The notes under the pieces: model-generated
The model's input: the letters and a program-made list of their open reading frames with translations, nothing else
What the model was told of the DNA's origin: nothing
The model's database searches: none
In this document: positions 40,607 through 53,723 of the stretch, piece by piece
How the letters are laid out: each line of letters starts with the position of its first letter
How positions within the stretch are numbered: the first letter of the stretch is position 1
Assembly (NCBI RefSeq): GCF_007743815.1
Contig: NZ_CP036265.1
Coordinates: 3,118,823-3,182,822, forward strand
Source of the DNA: Alienimonas californiensis
GTDB lineage: Bacteria; Planctomycetota; Planctomycetia; Planctomycetales; Planctomycetaceae
Reading direction: 5' to 3'
DNA length: 64,000 nt
Program-made: the position numbers and the translations under genes

Positions 40607-41274
40607 TCGGGCGGGAGCAGCGTGCCGGCCTCGTCATCCGACCGGGCCGGGGCGGCGGGGGGAACGGGGGGATCGGAGCGGCCGGCTTTCTTCGCGGCCC
40701 GCTGGGCCGTCCACTGGTTCCAGCGCCGCTTCCGCCGCTCCGTCCAGCGCCGCACCCGGGAGGGGGTGAGGTGGGCCGTCGTTCCGTGGAAGCGACGAGT
40801 GACCAGGTTCAGCAGATCGCCGCGGGTCAGGCCGCCGAAGGCCATATCCCGCAGGACGATTTCGTCCTCGGTCAGTTCGCCCTCGGTCAGTTCGTGCGGG
40901 TTGAACTCGACGGTCTGCCGGGTACCGATCCGCACGCTGCGGGTCAGCAGATCGGCCAGTTCCTCACGGGTGAGGTGCTCGAACGCCTCGGCGCTGAGGG
41001 CCGCCTCCTCGGCATTGAGCTGAATCCGCTCTCGGTACCGCAGCAGGCGGGCGATCTGGATCAGGTTGATGCCCACGAACGCCGCCATCCAGGCGGTCGG
41101 GCCGAACATCGGGACCGACCCGCAGGTGAAGAACACGATCTGCAACGACATCCCCACGCAGGTCAGGATGCGCAGCCAGAGCATGTCCCGCGTGAGGTAG
41201 GACGCGAGGTAGCAGAAGTTCGCCGCGTGCAGGCACAGATCGGCCGGCGCCGCGTCGCTGAGGAAGTTCGTCAC
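40603..41274 (-). CDS. Popeye-like membrane protein
   Basis: 223 aa from a GTG at 41274 (VTNFLSDAAPADLCLHAANF). An ATG at 41376 gives a longer form but with low-complexity sequence. Two or three membrane spans: CLHAANFCYLASYLTRDMLW, LRILTCVGMSLQIVFFTCGS and AWMAAFVGINLIQIARLL. The region following (LSAEAFEHLTREELADLLT) is the cytosolic part as in bacterial Popeye-domain proteins, but the full cyclic-nucleotide-binding fold is replaced by a short helical tail. It may sense or scaffold at the membrane. Coupled to DUF167. Confidence 0.7.
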   Translation of the reverse strand: MTNFLSDAAPADLCLHAANFCYLASYLTRDMLWLRILTCVGMSLQIVFFTCGSVPMFGPTAWMAAFVGINLIQIARLLRYRERIQLNAEEAALSAEAFEHLTREELADLLTRSVRIGTRQTVEFNPHELTEGELTEDEIVLRDMAFGGLTRGDLLNLVTRRFHGTTAHLTPSRVRRWTERRKRRWNQWTAQRAAKKAGRSDPPVPPAAPARSDDEAGTLLPPE

Positions 41275-41487
41275 GAGGCGGGCGGGGCAGGACGAGAAAC
41301 GGCGGACGACGGCGGCGCGAGCATGCAGGGTTCCAAGGGGCGGGGCAGCGTGCCCGACGACGCCGGGCTCGGACAAGCGCCATTTCCACGCGTCGTTTCC
41401 GGGGAATCCCCCCGACCGGCGGACCGACGCCGGATCTCCCCCACCGGACCGCAGGGCAGGCGGGCCGGCCCGCCGCGGGAGGCGGGG

Positions 41488-42078
41488 TCAGGCCGTGGGG
41501 AACCAGCCGCCCCACCCCTCGGCGGCGGCGGCGGCGGCCGGAACCCGGGCGAGGTCCCGGGCGTCGGGGACGAGCGCCTCCCAGACGACCAACCCGCAGG
41601 CGTTCGGGTCCATCCGATCAATCGGGTCCCCGGCGAGCTCGGCGATTCGTTCGCAGGCCGGGTGGTCGGGATCGGCGAGGAGCCCCGCGGCGGCGGCGGC
41701 GTCCGCCCCGTCCCAGTCCTCGGCGACGAGGCAGAGCCCCGCCCGTACCGCGTGGGCGGCGGCGCAGGCGGGATCGCGGTCGAGGGCCGCGGCGGCGAAG
41801 ACCTCCGCGGCCTCCGATTTGCCCGAGAGCGCCGCCACCGCCGCGCAGACCAGCGCCGCCCGGGGGTCGTCCGGGGCGTGCCCCTCGCCGCGACCGGCGG
41901 CGACCAGCGCCATGCCGGGTCGGCCGCTCGCCGCCAGGCCCAGCGCCGTCAGCCAGTGCGGTTCGGCCCCGCCGGCGCCAGCCGCGGCGGCGGCTTCCGC
42001 CTCCCGCACCGCTCCGAGCGGATCGCGATGGGTCAACGCCGCCCGTGCGGCGGCGAGGTGAGTCTCGGAGGGGGTCAT
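41488..42078 (-). CDS. Tetratricopeptide-like Ala-rich protein
   Basis: 196 aa from ATG 42078. Helical pairs such as LAAARAALTHRDPLGAVREA, HWLTALGLAASGRPGMALVA and AAVAALSGKSEAAEVFAAAA recur about every 34 residues, as in TPR repeats. No signal peptide or membrane span. Likely a soluble protein-interaction module of unknown partner. The longer frame to 42309 has no start signal. Confidence 0.65.
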   Translation of the reverse strand: MTPSETHLAAARAALTHRDPLGAVREAEAAAAAGAGGAEPHWLTALGLAASGRPGMALVAAGRGEGHAPDDPRAALVCAAVAALSGKSEAAEVFAAAALDRDPACAAAHAVRAGLCLVAEDWDGADAAAAAGLLADPDHPACERIAELAGDPIDRMDPNACGLVVWEALVPDARDLARVPAAAAAAEGWGGWFPTA

Positions 42079-42672
42079 TGTGGACGGCGCCGTGCGACGG
42101 AGGAACCTCTCAGTCTGGCCTACGGAACTGTGCCGCGTCGGTTTCGTTCCTGATCGGAAGACGAAAGATCCCGCCCACCGACCTCCGCGGGTCGGACCCT
42201 TCGCGACCCAGCGAGACGACGCGGGGGGATGTTTTCGCTCATGTTTTTCGGTCGCGGGCGGCGTCCGGCAGAACCGGCATGGCGGGCGAAATCGAGGCGA
42301 GCGACGCAACGCGAACTGCCGGCGCTACCGGTTGGCGCCGGCAAAGACCCGGACCGATTAGGCCGGGCGGCTCAACCGCCGGCGGCCGTCGGGCCGATCG
42401 CAAGGGCACCGGCCCGCTGCTGGCTCGACCTCCACGACGGGGACGAGCCGGCGACCTGCCGCGGCTCCCGCCGCGGCGTCCCCGCGGACCGCACGCGTCC
42501 CGCAGACACGACGTCGGCGGGGCTTCCGCAGCTTGGCGACCCGATGGAACGGGTTCACGCGGGACGGAACGCATTTGCCGCCACACCCGATGACTTCTTC
42601 CCTTCGGTTCGACGGCCCTGCCGGGCGTCCGCCGGTTCTTCTGCCACCTGCACCCTTCAAACGGAGTTGTCC
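42079..42672. other. Intergenic region upstream of the Cys-rich protein
   Basis: 594 bases with no supported gene; frames crossing it are shadows. It probably holds the promoter of the plus-strand Cys-rich protein, and GGAG (42663-42666) stands just before that start. No repeats seen. Confidence 0.5.
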
Positions 42673-43215
42673 ATGATGGTTTCCCCGCGCCTGCTGCTCG
42701 CCGCCTGCACGATCGCCCTGGCCCTGCCGGCCTCCGCCAGTGCCGGCCTGTTCGGGCACGGCGACGGCAGCTGCGCCGCTCCGGGCTACGTCGACTACGG
42801 CTGCGCCCCGACCTGTGCCGCCCCCTGCGGCGACGTCTGTGCCCCGACCTGTGCCGCCCCGGTGTACGGCGACGTCTGCGCCCCGATGGGCTGCTGCGAG
42901 TCCTACTGCTGCCCGCCGCGGGAATCCTGCCTGAAGCGGTTCGGCCGGAAGATCGTCGAACTGGAGCATCGGAAGAACGCCTGGCTGCTCTCCAAGCTGC
43001 ACGGCCTCTGCCACCACAACGACTGCTGCGAAACGGGCTGCGTGGACTACTGCTGCGAGCCGACCTGTGCCGCCCCCTGCGGCGACGTCTGCGGCGACAT
43101 CTGCGCCCCGTCCTGCGGCGCTCCGGTCTACGGCGAGCTGTGCTCCCCGACCTGTGCCGCCCCCTGCGGCGACGTCTGTGCCCCGACCTGTGCCGCCCCG
43201 GTCTGCGGGTACTGA
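42673..43215 (+). CDS. Secreted Cys-rich repeat protein
   Basis: 180 aa from ATG 42673 (a second ATG follows directly). Signal peptide: LLLAACTIALALPASASAG. The mature part has roughly three dozen cysteines, mostly in the repeated unit PTCAAPCGDVCAPTCAAPV and variants, arranged as two Cys-rich blocks around a basic helical centre (CLKRFGRKIVELEHRKNAWL). The repeats are also conserved at DNA level. The protein is likely heavily disulfide-bonded or metal-binding at the cell surface. Planctomycetes have similar Cys-rich secreted proteins, but I cannot name the family. Confidence 0.8.
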   Translation: MMVSPRLLLAACTIALALPASASAGLFGHGDGSCAAPGYVDYGCAPTCAAPCGDVCAPTCAAPVYGDVCAPMGCCESYCCPPRESCLKRFGRKIVELEHRKNAWLLSKLHGLCHHNDCCETGCVDYCCEPTCAAPCGDVCGDICAPSCGAPVYGELCSPTCAAPCGDVCAPTCAAPVCGY

Positions 43216-43283
43216 GTCCGACGCCCCGCCCGCCGGGGTCCGTCTGACTGGGACGCCTCCGTCTGAGGCATCTTGACCGACCG

Positions 43284-43315
43284 GAGCCGGTCGCCCCCCC
43301 GGGGGCGGCCGGCTC
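43284..43315 (+). terminator. Hairpin terminator after the Cys-rich gene
   Basis: GAGCCGGTCGCCCCC (43284-43298) pairs with GGGGGCGGCCGGCTC (43301-43315), allowing one G-T pair, and is followed by TGTTC. It lies between the convergent Cys-rich and DUF1232 genes. Confidence 0.75.
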
Positions 43316-43349
43316 TGTTCATGCGCGCCGGGCGACCTCCCGCAGGCGT

Positions 43350-43781
43350 TCAGGCGCCGTCGTCGTCCGTCGCGTCGTCGGTCTCGGCAAACCGCCCGCC
43401 GCGGCGGGCGAGGCTCGGCGGGGGGGCCTCGCCGAAGAAGGCGGCGGCCTGCCGGGCGGCGGTCTCGCGGATGTCGTCCGTCACGTAGCCGGAGATCGTC
43501 ACCAGCGCCGCGGCGATCACGCCGAGGTCGTCGGTGAATCCGATGCCCGGCAGGAAGTCCGCGATCGCGTCGATCGGCAGGATGAAGTACGCCAATGCCC
43601 CCACGATCGTCGCCTTGGCGGCTTTGGGCGTCTCGGGCCGTTGCAGCGTGTGATACAGGATCAACGCCTTCTCCACGACCTGCCGCCCCGCCAGTCGGGC
43701 GAACCCGACCAGCTTCGCCTTAAAGGCCTCCGGGGAGTAGGCGTCCGGGGAGATGGGGGACGAATCGGCAGAGGCGTTCAT
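43350..43781 (-). CDS. DUF1232 (YkvA) family membrane protein
   Basis: 143 aa. The core AKATIVGALAYFILPIDAIADFLPGIGFTDDLGVIAAAL (about residues 58-96) is the diagnostic DUF1232 motif (YxxxPxDxxPDxxPxxGxxDD). One or two membrane-associated helices. Members are small YkvA-like proteins of unknown function. The basic/acidic C-terminal tail is variable. Single gene, 31 bases from the downstream stop of the DUF1559 gene on the same strand. Confidence 0.92.
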   Translation of the reverse strand: MNASADSSPISPDAYSPEAFKAKLVGFARLAGRQVVEKALILYHTLQRPETPKAAKATIVGALAYFILPIDAIADFLPGIGFTDDLGVIAAALVTISGYVTDDIRETAARQAAAFFGEAPPPSLARRGGRFAETDDATDDDGA

Positions 43782-43812
43782 GACTCAATGATACGCCCTC
43801 GCCGTTCGGGCG

Positions 43813-44853
43813 TCAGTCGGGCAGGCCGCCGTCGGACCGGCCGTAGAGCGCCACCAGCGTTTCGAAGTTTGTGGAGTCGGAGAGGAACCGGACCGATCCG
43901 TCGGCGACGGCGACGTTCGCCCCTCCGGGGTGAAATGAATAGATGCCGCGAGAGTTCGATTCGTTCACCCCCACGCCGTCGGCGTTGATCGACCACAGGA
44001 ACGTGTTGCTGGCGGACCAGCCGACTTGGCCCGGATACAGCGCGTTCGGGTTCCCGGAGGTGACGGCGGGCTTCCCGTTGAGCAGCTCCGTCGGCTTCCC
44101 GGCCCGCTCCACTAGGGAAATCGTGTTCGAGAGCCCGTCCCGCACATCCGCGAAACGGCCCGCGCGGTAGGAGGACAGTCGCGAGCCCGCCGTCGTCCTC
44201 TGCTCAAAAACCGGCCACCCCCAGGCGCCCCAACGGACGAAGTCGACGGAGGAGGAATCCGCCTTCTCGGGAAACGGATCGGGCAGCGTCTGGATCCCGG
44301 CCATCGCGTCGTAGTCGCTCCGCACGACGGAGTAGCGGTCCTCGTCGGGGATCTCCTCCAGAGGAACGTCTCCGAGACCGGCGAGCCGATCGTGTTTGAG
44401 GCCCCACCCCATCACCGTTGGCGCGTCGCCGCTGGGGCAGAGGAAGGTCGGGACCGGCGTCTGGGCCGCGGCTTCGTTCTCCGGCCCGGTCGCCAACGCG
44501 GCCAAATCCAGCCGCGCCGCCAGCGGGGCCTGATCCAGGTAGGGCAGGAGCGGAGTCCGCCACGAATGAAGATGGAACAGGTCCCACTCGCCCAGCGGGT
44601 ATTGCAGCGACGTACCGTTGTAGTACGACGGCAGCGAACCACGGGCGGCGTGGTGGTTCTGTAGCGCGAGCGCCGTCTGCCGAAGGTTGTTCCGGCATTG
44701 GGTCACGCGGGCGGATTCCCGCGCCGAGTGCACGGCCGGCAGCACGAGCGCGACAAGCAGCGCCACGACTCCGATCACGACCAACAGTTCCACCACCGTG
44801 ATCCCCCCGCGAATCGAGAACGATTCCTGCGGACGGCGGGGCGGGCGTGTCAT
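43813..44853 (-). CDS. DUF1559 protein with type II prepilin-like N-terminus
   Basis: 346 aa. RGGITVVELLVVIGVVALLV is a prepilin N-methylation signal plus hydrophobic helix. SARESARVTQCRNNLRQTAL and the C-terminal HPGGANVAVADGSVRFLSD are the standard DUF1559 ends. In planctomycetes this family is greatly expanded and resembles type II secretion pseudopilins (H-type). The usual prepilin Phe-Thr-Leu-Ile-Glu is here Ile-Thr-Val-Val-Glu, and the Glu at +5 is kept. Probably exported and pilus-like, role unknown. Confidence 0.93.
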   Translation of the reverse strand: MTRPPRRPQESFSIRGGITVVELLVVIGVVALLVALVLPAVHSARESARVTQCRNNLRQTALALQNHHAARGSLPSYYNGTSLQYPLGEWDLFHLHSWRTPLLPYLDQAPLAARLDLAALATGPENEAAAQTPVPTFLCPSGDAPTVMGWGLKHDRLAGLGDVPLEEIPDEDRYSVVRSDYDAMAGIQTLPDPFPEKADSSSVDFVRWGAWGWPVFEQRTTAGSRLSSYRAGRFADVRDGLSNTISLVERAGKPTELLNGKPAVTSGNPNALYPGQVGWSASNTFLWSINADGVGVNESNSRGIYSFHPGGANVAVADGSVRFLSDSTNFETLVALYGRSDGGLPD

Positions 44854-44973
44854 TGAAGGAGTCTATCGCACACCGGCTGTACGCGGGGGAACGTCTTGAA
44901 CTGAAGGCGTCACGCAACGCCAGCGCCTCGTCAACGCAACCGCGACCGTGTCGTGCTCACCCCACCGGGCGCG

Positions 44974-48306
<3,333 letters not shown>

Positions 48307-48786
48307 GGGCGCTGTATTGGGAAGGCAGGGGCGGCGCAGACGGGGAGCCGAACGGGCGGGGCGGCCCTCGCCGGTGACGCTACCGGCGGGCGGCGGCGTT
48401 GCAAAGTCGCCCGCCGGGCCGCAGCGCCGCATGGCGCGAAAAGGCGGCGCACGTCCCATTTTTGCAACGTCGGCCGGTCGGTGAACGCCTCCCGCTCCCA
48501 CCGCGGCGATTCTGCCCCGGCCGCGGCGATTCCCCCGGCCCGTCGATCGGCTCGCCGGCCGCGCGTTTCGGGACCGCGACGGTGGAACCGGCGCTCCGAC
48601 TGCCCTTGCTGCGGGATCTGGTCAATGCGCCGGCATGCCGGCGGGGCGGTCAAGTTGGCCGGGGGATTGGGGCCTCCCCCGTGGCGGGCGGCGGCGGCGG
48701 CGATACGGTGTGACGGCCCGCCCGCGACGCCGTTTCCCCGCTGCGCCGCCCCCTCCCCGCGTCTTTTCGATCCCGTGTCTTCTTCG
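48307..48786. other. Divergent promoter region carB / NADH dehydrogenase
   Basis: 480 bases between divergent starts, without a supported gene. The reading frame of the dehydrogenase stays open back to 48481, but that part is Arg/Pro-rich and unlike coding sequence. A short T-run (CCCATTTTTGCAACG near 48460) is the only AT-rich spot. No operator recognised. Confidence 0.5.
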
Positions 48787-50418
48787 ATGGCCCCCCCGCA
48801 AGCCGACACCGCCGTCCCCGTCACTCTCAACGGTCGCGGCCCCGTTCCGCTGACGCATTCCCCCGAGGGCCGCCACCGCGTGGTGGTCATCGGCGGGGGC
48901 TTCGCGGGGATGAACGTCGTCCGCGGGCTGCGGAAGGCGGACGTGGACGTCACGCTGATCGACCGCCGCAACCATCACCTGTTCCAACCCCTGCTGTACC
49001 AAGTGGCGACGGGCAGTCTGAGCCCCGCCAACATTGCCGCCCCACTGCGGGGAATGTTCGACCGGCAGAGCAACACCACGGTGCTGCTGGGCGAGGCGGT
49101 CGGCTTCGACATGGACCGCCGCGTCGTGCAACTCTGCGGCAAGAACAACCCCACCACCGCCGGCGGGCCGGAGGACGAGATCCCCTACGACACGCTGATC
49201 GTCGCCTCCGGCAGCACGCACAGCTATTTCGGTCGGGACGAGTGGGCGCCGTACGCCCCGGGGCTCAAGACGATCGAGGACGCGATCGAGATCCGCCGCC
49301 GCATCCTGCTGGCCTTCGAGGAGGCGGAGCGCGAGCCGGACCCGGACCAACGGGCCGCCTGGATGACGTTCGTGCTGGTCGGCGGCGGCCCGACCGGCGT
49401 GGAACTGGCCGGCAGTATCGCGGAGATCGCCCGCAACACCCTGAAAAACGACTTCCGCCGCATCGATCCCTCCGACGCCCGCATCGTGATCGCGGACGGC
49501 GGCCCGCGGGTGCTGAGCTCCTACGACGAAGAGCTGAGCCGCTACGCCGCCCGCGATCTGCGGGAGATGGGGGTGGAAATTATCACCGACACCCGCGTCA
49601 CCGACGTGACCGCCACGGAGGTGACGCTCAGCCCGGAGGATCGTTCGCCCTCCTATACGTTGCAGGCCCGCACGGTGGTCTGGTGCGCGGGGGTCCGGGC
49701 CAGCCGGCTGGGCAAACGGCTCGCCGCGGCGACCGGCTGCCCCGCCGACCGCGAAGGTCGGGTGAAGGTCGAGCGGAACCTCACCGTCCCGGGGCGTCCG
49801 GAGATCTTCGTCCTCGGCGACCTGGCTCACTTCGATCACGCCCCGGAAGATTCCAAAGGCGGCTGGAGCGAACAGGGCGGCGGGAAGGGGACGACCCCGC
49901 TGCCGGGCGTGGCCCAGGTGGCGATGCAGCAGGGCAAGCACACCGCCAAAACGCTGCGGCGCCGTCTCCGCGGACTGCCGGACGAATCGTTCGAGTACAC
50001 GGATCTCGGCACGATGGCCGTCATCGGCCGCGGCGCCGCGGTGGCCGATCTGTTCGGCCGCTACCACGCCACCGGCGGGTTCGCCTGGCTGATGTGGCTG
50101 GCGATCCACGTGATGTACATCGTCGGCTATCAGAGCCGGCTACTGGTCATGATCCAGTGGGCCTACCACTACGTGACGATGGACCGCGGCGCCCGCCTGA
50201 TCACCGGCCAGACGCTGCCGGTGAGCTTTCCGGCCGAGACGAAGGAGGACGGCGAGAATCCGCTGACGGCCCGGTTGAACGCCGCCCCGCCGCAGCCGGA
50301 CCCGCACGGCGTCTCCGACGCCACCGAAGCCGCAGAACGGGTCTTGGAAGCGACGCTGCCGGCCGCGACCCGCACCCCCGCCCCCGCCGGCAGCGCCGCC
50401 GTCGGGGCGCAGCGGTAA
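48787..50418 (+). CDS. Type II NADH dehydrogenase (NDH-2), FAD-dependent
   Basis: 543 aa from ATG 48787. FAD-binding VVVIGGGFAGMNVVRGLRKA is near residue 33, followed by HLFQPLLYQVATG, an NDH-2 hallmark. The NADH-binding site is FVLVGGGPTGVELAGSIAEI, then IFVLGDLAH. The C-terminal amphipathic/hydrophobic part (GFAWLMWLAIHVMYIVGYQS) is the membrane anchor. It transfers electrons from NADH to quinone without pumping protons. The last ~75 residues are Pro/Ala-rich and extra to the family. A strong hairpin follows the stop. Confidence 0.94.
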   Translation: MAPPQADTAVPVTLNGRGPVPLTHSPEGRHRVVVIGGGFAGMNVVRGLRKADVDVTLIDRRNHHLFQPLLYQVATGSLSPANIAAPLRGMFDRQSNTTVLLGEAVGFDMDRRVVQLCGKNNPTTAGGPEDEIPYDTLIVASGSTHSYFGRDEWAPYAPGLKTIEDAIEIRRRILLAFEEAEREPDPDQRAAWMTFVLVGGGPTGVELAGSIAEIARNTLKNDFRRIDPSDARIVIADGGPRVLSSYDEELSRYAARDLREMGVEIITDTRVTDVTATEVTLSPEDRSPSYTLQARTVVWCAGVRASRLGKRLAAATGCPADREGRVKVERNLTVPGRPEIFVLGDLAHFDHAPEDSKGGWSEQGGGKGTTPLPGVAQVAMQQGKHTAKTLRRRLRGLPDESFEYTDLGTMAVIGRGAAVADLFGRYHATGGFAWLMWLAIHVMYIVGYQSRLLVMIQWAYHYVTMDRGARLITGQTLPVSFPAETKEDGENPLTARLNAAPPQPDPHGVSDATEAAERVLEATLPAATRTPAPAGSAAVGAQR

Positions 50419-50430
50419 CGGGCCGGAGCG

Positions 50431-50456
50431 AGCCGCGTTCCCGTTGGAACGCGGCT
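50431..50456 (+). terminator. Hairpin terminator after NADH dehydrogenase gene
   Basis: AGCCGCGTTCC (50431-50441) and GGAACGCGGCT (50446-50456) form a perfect 11-bp stem with a 4-base loop, 13 bases past the stop. No T-tract follows, so it may act as a Rho-assisted or mRNA-stabilising hairpin. Confidence 0.6.
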
Positions 50457-50472
50457 CCGGACTTGGGACGCC

Positions 50473-50580
50473 AATACAAGCCCGACGCGCAAGGGTCGGA
50501 CCCGTGTCCATTCGAACGCCTGTGCCATTCGACCCCGTCGGCTGCGCCGACGGCCGACGCTTGCGCGTCGGGCTGGTATT
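50473..50580. repeat. Dispersed palindromic repeat, copy 1 (REP/MITE-like)
   Basis: The left end AATACAAGCCCGACGCGCAA is complementary to the right end TTGCGCGTCGGGCTGGTATT with one mismatch. The 108-bp unit contains an inner palindrome CCGTCGGCTGCGCCGACGG. A second, diverged copy is at 63848-63936. It sits in the gap between convergent genes, the usual place for such elements, and has no coding capacity. Confidence 0.85.
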
Positions 50581-50589
50581 GAAACGGCT

Positions 50590-52416
<1,827 letters not shown>

Positions 52417-52591
52417 GCGACGGTCGGATCAGTGGGGGCGAATCCACCGCACGCTACGGTCGATCGCCACGCCCCCGCAACTGACGCGCCCTCTCCGCTT
52501 CGTTTCCCGGGGACCGCCCGTCGCGCCGCCTGCAGAACCGTGCGACGCCGGTTCGCCCGCCCGCCGCCGGACCGCCGCGCACGCCGCGAGC

Positions 52592-52618
52592 GTCCCGGAC
52601 GCCTGGCGCGTCCGGGAC
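52592..52618 (-). terminator. Hairpin terminator after the 269-aa exported protein
   Basis: GTCCCGGACGC (52592-52602) and GCGTCCGGGAC (52608-52618) form a perfect 11-bp stem with a 5-base loop, 19 bases past the stop of the minus-strand gene at 52637. No T-tract follows. Confidence 0.65.
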
Positions 52619-52636
52619 ACTTCCATTCAGGATGCG

Positions 52637-53446
52637 TCAGGGCAGGGGCAGTTCGCCGCGGGCGCCGGCGCTGATCTCGGCGACGCTCATGCGGACCACC
52701 GTCTTGCTCGTCTCGCGGTAGGCGTCGCGGGGTTCGCTGAGGTCCTTCGATTCGCGGGTGAGGGTCACCTCCCACTGGGCCGGCCCGAACGGCACGTCCG
52801 GGCTGACGACGAACTGCCCCACATTGGTGACGCGGGCCCGGTCGCTCTCCTCGACGACCCGGCCCTGATACCGCGTACCCTCGAACTGCCCGGCGGGGGT
52901 GTCGGCGGCGGCGGCGCCTTCTTCGGTGAGCTCCGCCGGTTCATATTCCTTCAGCAGGGTGAGCGTCGGGTAGGCGCGGAGGACCGGGCCGTACTCCGTC
53001 GGTTCGCCGTTGCCGACCTGCTTCCACCCGCGGATCACCGGCAGGAACGCCTGCGGGATGCCATTGTCGTCCGCCGGCCGACCGATCACGCCGGACTCCG
53101 GCACGAGGACCTTGTAGAGCACCCGCCCGGCCGGGCCGGTTTCCAGGCCGCGTTCGCCGGGGGCGCCGGTCTCGGAGACGATCTCCAGCCAGCGGGCGGG
53201 AACCTGTTCGCCGTCGACGGTGGCGGTTTCGGCTTCCAGCGCCCGCAGGGTGATCTGCCGGCGGCGCTCGACGGTGGTGACCTGGTTCTGCTCGTCCGTC
53301 AGCGTTTGGGTGTAGGAGCCTTCGTGCCGCACCTGCGTGCCGGGCTCCGGGAGGTTCCAGACGAGTCCGCCGGCGGGGGCGGGGGCGGCGAACAGCAGCG
53401 CCGCGCACGCCGCGGCGGAAAGGCGGGCGACGGTGACGGTGTTCAT
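52637..53446 (-). CDS. Exported hypothetical protein
   Basis: 269 aa from ATG 53446. Signal peptide VARLSAAACAALLFAAPAPA with a cut near AGG. The mature part is rich in short beta strands (TTVERRRQITLRALEAETAT, RYQGRVVEESDRARVTNVGQ) with no cysteine or membrane span, suggesting a soluble periplasmic or surface protein. No family recognised. Divergent from sppA, with 277 bases between the starts. Confidence 0.75.
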   Translation of the reverse strand: MNTVTVARLSAAACAALLFAAPAPAGGLVWNLPEPGTQVRHEGSYTQTLTDEQNQVTTVERRRQITLRALEAETATVDGEQVPARWLEIVSETGAPGERGLETGPAGRVLYKVLVPESGVIGRPADDNGIPQAFLPVIRGWKQVGNGEPTEYGPVLRAYPTLTLLKEYEPAELTEEGAAAADTPAGQFEGTRYQGRVVEESDRARVTNVGQFVVSPDVPFGPAQWEVTLTRESKDLSEPRDAYRETSKTVVRMSVAEISAGARGELPLP

Positions 53447-53723
53447 GGACAGCGGGGCCGCGGTCGGCGGAATTGAATGCGGGGGCGGAGTCCTCGCATT
53501 CTTCCCCCCGTCGGACCGCCCGCAAGCGGCGAACGCGGGGACCGGGCGGATGGACCGCCGCCCCACGCGCCCCTACCGTGCCGGACCGCCCGATCGGTCG
53601 AATCCTTCGGCCCCCCCGGGCGGTATCCCCCGCGCACGACGCGTCTCGTGCCCGTGTCGCCGGTCGCCGATCCGCCTCCGTCGTCAGACCGTTCGCCCTT
53701 CGGACTCCCCAGCCCCGCCGACG

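Noticed and set aside
50490..50580. Rho-independent terminator of the Nramp gene
   Set aside because: The palindrome is better explained as a dispersed repeat because a related copy occurs at 63848-63936; it may still act as a terminator.
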